Assembly (NCBI GenBank): GCA_003116975.1
Contig: BGKB01000033.1
Coordinates: 495,996 to 559,995, forward strand
Source: Aurantiochytrium sp. KH105
Lineage: Eukaryota > Sar > Bigyra > Thraustochytrida > Thraustochytriidae
Length of the DNA: 64,000 bases
Reading direction: 5' to 3'
Shown: positions 58,570-64,000 of the stretch, one piece after another
Numbering within the stretch: the stretch's first letter is position 1
Layout: every line of letters begins with the position of its first letter
Position numbers and translations under genes: made by a program
Notes under the pieces: generated by a model
Told to the model about the DNA's origin: nothing
The model's input: the letters and a program-made list of their open reading frames with translations, nothing else
The model's database searches: none

Positions 58570-59973
58570 ATGGCCTCGCGAAGAGCAGTAGCGCTCGCCT
58601 TTGGCGCGATCTGCGCAAGTCTCCTCGCAATGCCCGCTTCCGCCAACGATGACTGCACAAGGGTGGACTTCCTCTTCAACCCATTCGATATGGACCAAAA
58701 TCCCGTGCTCGGCGCTTGCGGAGGGCACGGCGCCTGCGTGAGCGGAGTTTGCATCTGCGAACAAGGCTTTTCTGGCCGTTCCGACTTTTTCGACGCCTCG
58801 GGACAATCTTGCCAAAACAATGAAAATGTGGAACGCGGCCTTTGGGGCTTGACGCTCCTCGTGTGCTTGGTGTATGTCTCGATTTCCCTGCCGCGCGTCC
58901 GCCTACGGTGGCAGACGTTTCGCCACACGCAAGAGATGAAGCAGGCCCAAGGCATTTCTTATAGTATTATGCAGAATCGTGGGCTTCTGGCCATTATCTT
59001 CGCCTTTGGCGTATGCATGCCCAGTGTGCTCACCATGGCTGTTGTGCGCATCGCGCTTCCGGACCAAAAGATTGGTCTCGACATTCTTCCCACCATCCTC
59101 TTTGCCATCGCCAAGATTGGCTTCTACATGGCCGTCTACTTTTTCCAGCCTGCGCTGATCGCTTCCGTGCTGCACGGCAACAAGTCCACCCGGTGGATCG
59201 TGCGTGTCAACTACCGTCTCAACTTGGTCGTCACGGCTCTTGGCATTATTTCAGGTTGTACTCCACTTCTCTGTTTTGGCGCGAGCGATGGAACCAATGC
59301 AGCAGCAATTGGATCCTACTTTGGCACTCAGGGATGCACCTTTTTGCAAGTCGTCGCCCTGGGTCTCCAGGCGGCCTGGACAAAGTCAAAAGTCAAACAC
59401 GCATTGAATGCAAGTCTCAGTGTTAGTGCCTCGCGCCGAACGCAGGAAATCAAGGATCGCCTCGTTGCCGTTGAGAACGAAAACATTGTCCAAACGACCA
59501 CACAGGGCATTCTCTTTGCTCTCCTCATGCTCATCCCCACACTCATGCTCGCACATTCCGAGTTTCTCGCCTTGTCATGGTGCGCGTATGGCATCCTTTC
59601 CAAGAAGATCGCTTACACTGCCGTCAGTGATAGCAGGTATGGGAGCAAATCGGCAGGAGACACGTCCTCGCAAACAGGCTCGAACTCCAAAGATTCCTTC
59701 AAGGAGGGCTCATCCTTCAAGGCTGATACGCAGCTGTCCACCACCTTTGTGCCTCCCTCGCCAAGAGGTGGCGTTGTCGATCCGCGTTCTTCCCCGCTCC
59801 CGCCGCAAACAACTATGCAGCGCAGGTTTCAGGACAATGTGATGTCCTTCCACGAAGAGCTTCCCGAGAATGACTCTCCCAACGATCGAAATGGCCGTGT
59901 GGCCCCTCTTGACCTCGAAGGTGATGCCAGTTCGAATGGCAACAACGACGATGATGATGACGGCTATGTTTGA
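58570..59973 (+). CDS. EGF-domain multi-pass membrane protein (paralogue B)
   Basis: ATG start; 467 residues. A signal peptide (VALAFGAICASLLAMPASA) is followed by an EGF-like module (CGGHGACVSGVCICEQGFSG). Six or seven hydrophobic segments then span about 95-365. They align with paralogue A, including YFFQPALIASVLHG and the post-TM5 AWTKSKVKHAL. The cytosolic tail is longer than in A (about 100 residues) but keeps the RRFQDNVMSFHEE block (RRYEEQVTSFVHMSEE in A) and ends in an acidic run plus GYV. No ligand or G-protein motif is recognised. It is transcribed away from A, and its stop converges with EMC4. Confidence 0.87.
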   Translation: MASRRAVALAFGAICASLLAMPASANDDCTRVDFLFNPFDMDQNPVLGACGGHGACVSGVCICEQGFSGRSDFFDASGQSCQNNENVERGLWGLTLLVCLVYVSISLPRVRLRWQTFRHTQEMKQAQGISYSIMQNRGLLAIIFAFGVCMPSVLTMAVVRIALPDQKIGLDILPTILFAIAKIGFYMAVYFFQPALIASVLHGNKSTRWIVRVNYRLNLVVTALGIISGCTPLLCFGASDGTNAAAIGSYFGTQGCTFLQVVALGLQAAWTKSKVKHALNASLSVSASRRTQEIKDRLVAVENENIVQTTTQGILFALLMLIPTLMLAHSEFLALSWCAYGILSKKIAYTAVSDSRYGSKSAGDTSSQTGSNSKDSFKEGSSFKADTQLSTTFVPPSPRGGVVDPRSSPLPPQTTMQRRFQDNVMSFHEELPENDSPNDRNGRVAPLDLEGDASSNGNNDDDDDGYV

Positions 59974-60526
59974 GCTTGCCGAACAACAAAAGAAGAAAAG
60001 GCAAGACTGCTTGATTCCTCGCCCACTTACCTCCGCATCTTCCTTTTCGAATCAGTGACTGTTCTTGCTGCCTATTTGCACTTACAAAATCCCAAACCGA
60101 TGTTTTATTTCTGTTCTTATTCGTGGATCGTGGAGAATCTGATCGATCTTACACAGCATGCACCATGTCAATCTCATATTTTGGAAACCGATCATCCGCT
60201 CGCGTTATCCTTCTTGTTCACGAAGTGAATGCATGCCTGGCACCACCAATCAGTAAGCTCCTTTCGTTCACAAAGGCTAATTATTCTTTTTTTGGTTACG
60301 CACACAATACTTTTTGCTACCCCTCACGTGCAACGACGATCTACACACTGACTACCTAAGTTTGTTTTCGAGTGTCTCGCTGGGCCCTCAATGTGATTTG
60401 CTTGTGCAAAGTGAAAAGAGGATGAAATTTGGAATTTGGGAACAAAAAATATGGCCATGCGCGACGGGAGATGCGCGGGGATCCTCTCGTCCAAACGATC
60501 GATCGATCGATCGATCGATAAATGAA
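59974..60526. other. convergent spacer with GATC tract
   Basis: 553 bp, AT-richer than the surroundings, between the stops of EGF-multi-TM paralogue B and EMC4. A CGAT/GATC tetranucleotide run lies at 60496-60519, just past the EMC4 stop. No gene is seen. Confidence 0.55.
60496..60519. repeat. (CGAT)n tetranucleotide microsatellite
   Basis: About six CGAT units lie at the 3' end of EMC4, immediately after its stop codon on the - strand. Confidence 0.9.
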
Positions 60527-61090
60527 TCAATAGGAAATAGAAGGGATGGGTGACAACATTTCCTCTGCTTGGCTCGTTTGCAAGAGAGCAACCCAATCCG
60601 TGGAACGCATAGGCACCAGACCCATTTGCGCAAGCTTATACAGAGCAAACGAAAGACCAACGCCATTGAGAAAGACGAACATCAGCTTGGCCTGCATAAG
60701 ACCCTCTGTATCGCGGAATGGTGCAAAGGACGAGTTCAGGCTCACCAGACTCTTGATTGGGTTCCACAGCGCCATCCCGGTCATCATAATGGAAAAGATG
60801 TTCAACCCGGATCCGGACATCCAAAGCATGAATCCAGTCATGAGAAGGTTCTTGCCGGGGCTCTGACCGTGCGCCATCATCCGCTTCTTCTTCATCTTCG
60901 CCATGGTCTCCTGCATGGCTTCCATCTCGGCGCTGCTGGCGTTGCCTCCCTCAATAGCAGGGGCTTGGTAGCCAGCAATGTATCCAGGTGCGTCCCGCAG
61001 ACCATTGGGAGTCTTGCCGGCCTTGCCGGAGCCCAGAGCAAGCTTGCTGCTGCAGTCGTCGCCCAGCTCAAAACCATACAGCGCGCTCAT
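60527..61090 (-). CDS. EMC4: ER membrane protein complex subunit 4
   Basis: EMC4 is part of the EMC, which inserts tail-anchored and multi-pass proteins into the ER membrane. The ATG at 61090 gives 187 residues (MSALYGFELGDD...), about the usual length. The family pattern is clear: a soluble N-terminus, a basic helix (MAKMKKKRMMAHGQSPGKN), then membrane segments LLMTGFMLWMSGSGLNIFSIMM and AKLMFVFLNGVGLSFALYK. Between them is the conserved block with NPIKSLVSLNSSF, and at the end LAQMGLVPMRSTDWVALLQ, which matches the conserved MGLLPTxxSDW of EMC4. A GTG ten codons upstream is not needed. It is divergent from the GYF gene. Confidence 0.93.
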   Translation of the reverse strand: MSALYGFELGDDCSSKLALGSGKAGKTPNGLRDAPGYIAGYQAPAIEGGNASSAEMEAMQETMAKMKKKRMMAHGQSPGKNLLMTGFMLWMSGSGLNIFSIMMTGMALWNPIKSLVSLNSSFAPFRDTEGLMQAKLMFVFLNGVGLSFALYKLAQMGLVPMRSTDWVALLQTSQAEEMLSPIPSISY

Positions 61091-61851
61091 CGTGCCGCGC
61101 TCCGCTTGGCCCTCGCGCACGCGTGGCGTCGAGGTCTTTCCCTTTTTTCTTCTCTACTTTTCACGCCAGGCCCGCCCTGCCTGTTTGCCGCGCGGGATAC
61201 GACACGTGCGGCGCGGAGGGACGGCCCGGGCAGCGCTTGCTTGCGCAACTGTCTCTCTCGCGCAGCGACGGCGTCGCCCTTGCGTCCGCTCGCGCGCCTC
61301 GTCGCCCTTGGTCTCGTGCGCGCGCGAGTCCGCCAAGCTGTCTGTCTCGGAGTTTGCTGCTCTCTCTTTACAAAGGGCAGAGAAGGGGGGGGGGGGGGTG
61401 CGCAGGGGGTGCGCGATACCGAGTGCACACTCTACACACTCCGTGGGAACGGTACCGCGGGAACGCGAGGGGGCCGCGACCGACCAGCCAGCTCGCAGTC
61501 CACAAAGCTCGGGAAATCGCCCGAGACTTGGACTCCCTCCCCCGCTGGCGGCCCCGGATCAAATCTGCACCGAGACTTGGACATGGACGCCACGCGTCGA
61601 GACGAGGCTTTTTCAACGATTTCTCGACTGACCAAGACCCGAACCAGAGAACAGGGCGCGGGGCGGTGCTGTGCACCGCACCGCAAGTCAGGTCGCGGTG
61701 TTGCCACCGCACGCACGCACACACGCACGCACGCACGCGCGCACGCTGGCCTCTTGACCTTCTTTCGCGACGCGAGCAGACTTGGACGAGACGGTACGCG
61801 AACAGATTCTGCAACTGCAACTTGCGGCAGGACAGCGCAAGACGAGGCACG
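61091..61851. promoter_or_regulatory. divergent promoter region (EMC4 / GYF gene) with 14-G run
   Basis: 761 bp of GC-rich sequence between divergent ATGs. It holds a homopolymer of 14 G at 61385-61398 followed by a second G5 run, and a CACG/CGCA-rich stretch at about 61708-61745. No gene is supported, although a frame stays open. Confidence 0.5.
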
Positions 61852-63771
61852 ATGATGCGTGTTCACAACGAAGCGCTTCGCAACGAGCTGGTTGCCAACT
61901 CTTTCGCCAAGGGTGGCGAGGGATGCCACGTCAATACACATGACGACGCACGATGGGACACAGGAAATCACACTATCGAGAAAATCGACAATGATGTCGA
62001 TGACGACAACGACCCCTTTGGTACAAATCGCATCCTTAGTACCGACCTTATTGACGAGCGCTTTCATGGCGTTTATTACTTTCCCGACATGGTGGACAAT
62101 AAGAGTGACAGCAGGAACATCAACAGGAGCACAAATCGCCATCACGCGAGACATGGTCTCCGAAGTTGTGGCGAAAGATCCAACTCATGTTCACAAACAG
62201 GTCGGAGGCTCTTAGCATCTTCATCCTCAGTTCCCAAGACTGGATCAGCATACGGCGCACCACCTCGACCCAGAAGACCGCATGGTCCAGGCGTCGAGGC
62301 CATGGAGCGCATGGTCCAATTTGAACAAGGTAAGTTTTTAGATGAAGAAGCAAATCCGGCGGGGCTTGCTGCAAACTGTGGCGCCGGTGACAGAAAGAAA
62401 CTGACAACGTAATCTTCGTATTGCGTACAAAACTTGTCTGACACAGACCGTCTTGCCAAGCTTATCGAGAGCAATCAGCGTCTTATGAAGGCCCAGACGC
62501 AAAAAAAAGAAATGATCCAGCGACTTGAGCGTGAGCGCAAAACAAAACTTGCGCGACAACGTGCCCGCGAGCTACGCCAGGCCGGGCGAGCGCTCGTAAG
62601 TCGAGAGCTCAATGCTAGAGAACTACGGATGCGCAACGAAGAACGACAAGTCCTTGCAAATCAACGCATGGAGGAGCTCTTGGAGAAACAGTCCTTTGCT
62701 CGTCTCGCCCATCATGAGGACAAAGCTCTAAAGGAGATCCGGCAGCGTGCACGTCGCGAGCTCGATTTACAAGACCGCCTCACAGACCGTGCTTTCTATC
62801 ACAAGATCAAGCACGAACTTGCCATGCGCTACACGGTACAGGTTGAGCGAGAGCGACGCGTTCAAGTCGAACAAAAGCTCGAAGAGGAGGACAAACGGCT
62901 TCAGACGCTGGTCGACCGTCGCGCCGAACTCCGGCGTCAGTATCTGGACGAAAAGTATCGCATCGAGCGCGCAAAGGCTGGCCTTCCGCCCGAAAATCGC
63001 AATGGCGGACCGCTTTCGCCAGCCGCTGCTGCTGCTACTGCTGCTGCTGTCAAGACTCACTATGATGCGCAGTACGACCCAGAGTACGATATCGACGATC
63101 TCGTGGCACGTTTTCCGTCCATTACGTCGCCTGACAGTGCCATGGCTTCGGCGTACATTGCAAAGAGCGCAGATTTCGGCTACCGCGGCTCGCCGTACTC
63201 TGACACAAGGGAAACGAGCCCATGTGAGAGCCCTGCAGACCCTTCATATATGGCGCGTTATCCCCAGCCGCCGCAGGCTCACCATGTGCGACTCAAGGAT
63301 GAGATCAATGATCAAATCGATTCACCAAGATCTCCGTATCACGGCCCAAACGCACTAGCGCTTTATGAACCAGCTGTGCAGGCCCATATTGCGAGGCCAG
63401 GGCAACACCCTCCACCTCGTTGTCCCCAGCAGGACCCACACGAAGATTGGCGGCGTCTCGAACAGAATCAAGAAGAGCTTGAGAGTATCCCAACTCCCAG
63501 CACTGGACCCCAAGGTGATGTGGACCGGTCATTAGTTCCTCAAAATAGCCGGGGCGGCGATGAGGGCAGGAATGACTGGTACTATTTGGATGCGCAAGGT
63601 CAAGTGCAAGGTCCCTTTTCGGATCAGCGCATGCGCACATGGAATGAGCGCGGTCTTTTGCCACAAGATCTCATGATACAGGCAAATGCCTTCGACACGG
63701 CAAATTTTGCACCTCTTGCGACAGTTTTCAAAGATCCTAGCGTTGCCTTTCAGTGCGCCACCTGCGATTAA
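61852..63771 (+). CDS. coiled-coil GYF-domain protein, two exons
   Basis: Exon 1 runs 61852-62329 (ATG ATG start) and exon 2 runs 62447-63771. The donor CAAG|GTAAGT and acceptor ACACAG|AC join in phase (Glu-Gln-Asp-Arg), giving 600 residues. Unspliced, exon 1 ends at a stop at 62410, and exon 2 has no nearby upstream ATG. Residues 1-159 are polar and unrecognised. Residues about 160-310 are a strongly charged, Arg/Glu/Gln-rich coiled coil. Residues about 310-520 are Pro/Ser/Tyr-rich. The C-terminus (537-600) is a GYF domain (DWYYLDAQGQVQGPFSDQRM, WNERGLLPQDLMIQ), which binds proline-rich ligands in splicing, translation-repression or ubiquitin pathways. The exact partner is unknown. Confidence 0.85.
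62330..62446 (+). other. spliceosomal intron (117 nt)
   Basis: GTAAGT donor and CACAG acceptor; the length is not a multiple of three. The intron carries an in-frame stop (62410) for exon 1. Joining the flanks keeps a single frame into the coiled coil. It is the only intron I can support in the window. Confidence 0.85.
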
Positions 63772-64000
63772 TTTTTATAAGAATGATAATTGTGCACATG
63801 GCCAACCCAGAGAAAAGAGAAGACTTGAAACTTTGAAATTTCCGCCAGGACCGTGATGGTTTCCTTTTGGCCAATTTGCGTTTGGCCGAAGAAAAGAAAT
63901 GCCAGAGTTTGACCCGTCGCGAGTCCAGAGTTTTCAATTTTATTTTTATTCTGTTAGGCGATTTTAGGTTCACTTTTTGCTTTTCGGGGCCATTGTTGAG

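Noticed and set aside
57441-58955. A 504-codon - strand frame overlapping the start of EGF-multi-TM paralogue B
   Set aside because: It is antisense to a gene with signal peptide, EGF and TM features, and shows only Arg/Ala/Ser-rich sequence.

Overview
The window looks like nuclear DNA of a microbial eukaryote, most likely a stramenopile of the labyrinthulomycete (thraustochytrid) type. That placement is inference. It rests on long, almost intron-free genes, GC-rich coding sequence, polyQ/polyN/polyS tracts, acidic tails, PT-rich mucin-like surface protein repeats of the kind seen in stramenopiles, and wholly eukaryotic gene content (AP-4, EMC4, YTH, RabGAP, TBCC). There are no operons, Shine-Dalgarno sites, phage genes or CRISPR arrays. 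I found no tRNA or rRNA gene by eye.

I support 19 protein genes. In order they are: a pseudokinase/IBR-like protein running off the left edge (+); a long tRNase Z with a presumed organellar leader (-); a polyQ coiled-coil protein of unknown role (+); a YTH-domain RNA-binding protein with an RGG tail (+); a PH/IQ-repeat giant (-); a long coiled-coil protein (+); a PH-TBC RabGAP (-); a membrane-anchored Sec14 protein (-); AP-4 epsilon adaptin (+); a 2,993-residue protein with about 17 Tudor-like repeats and a TBCC/RP2 domain (+); a DDI1-type aspartic protease (+); a secreted vWA/mucin/multi-pass protein with XK-related-like motifs (+); an unknown low-complexity protein (-); a RING protein (+); a ZIP zinc transporter (+); two divergent paralogous EGF plus multi-TM proteins (-/+); EMC4 (-); and a GYF-domain protein with one clear GT-AG intron (+).

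The layout alternates between convergent pairs, with spacers of 109-694 bp, and divergent pairs that share promoter regions of 0.45-2.4 kb. The larger spacers (7.3-8.3, 45.9-48.0, 50.3-52.8 and 56.1-58.6 kb) are very GC-rich and carry tetra- and hexanucleotide microsatellites such as GCAA/TTGC, GAGC, GCGACA and CTTGCT.

Several genes point to membrane traffic and signalling: AP-4 epsilon, a TBC RabGAP, Sec14, the TBCC/RP2 domain and EMC4. There is no sign that they form one co-regulated system. The most interesting objects are the repeat-TBCC giant, the divergent EGF-multi-TM pair, the vWA-mucin-XKR-like chimera, the YTH protein that appears to lack part of the m6A aromatic cage, and the pseudokinase-IBR fusion. 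Many reading frames open upstream of their first ATG through TTG or GTG codons. I placed starts at the first plausible ATG.
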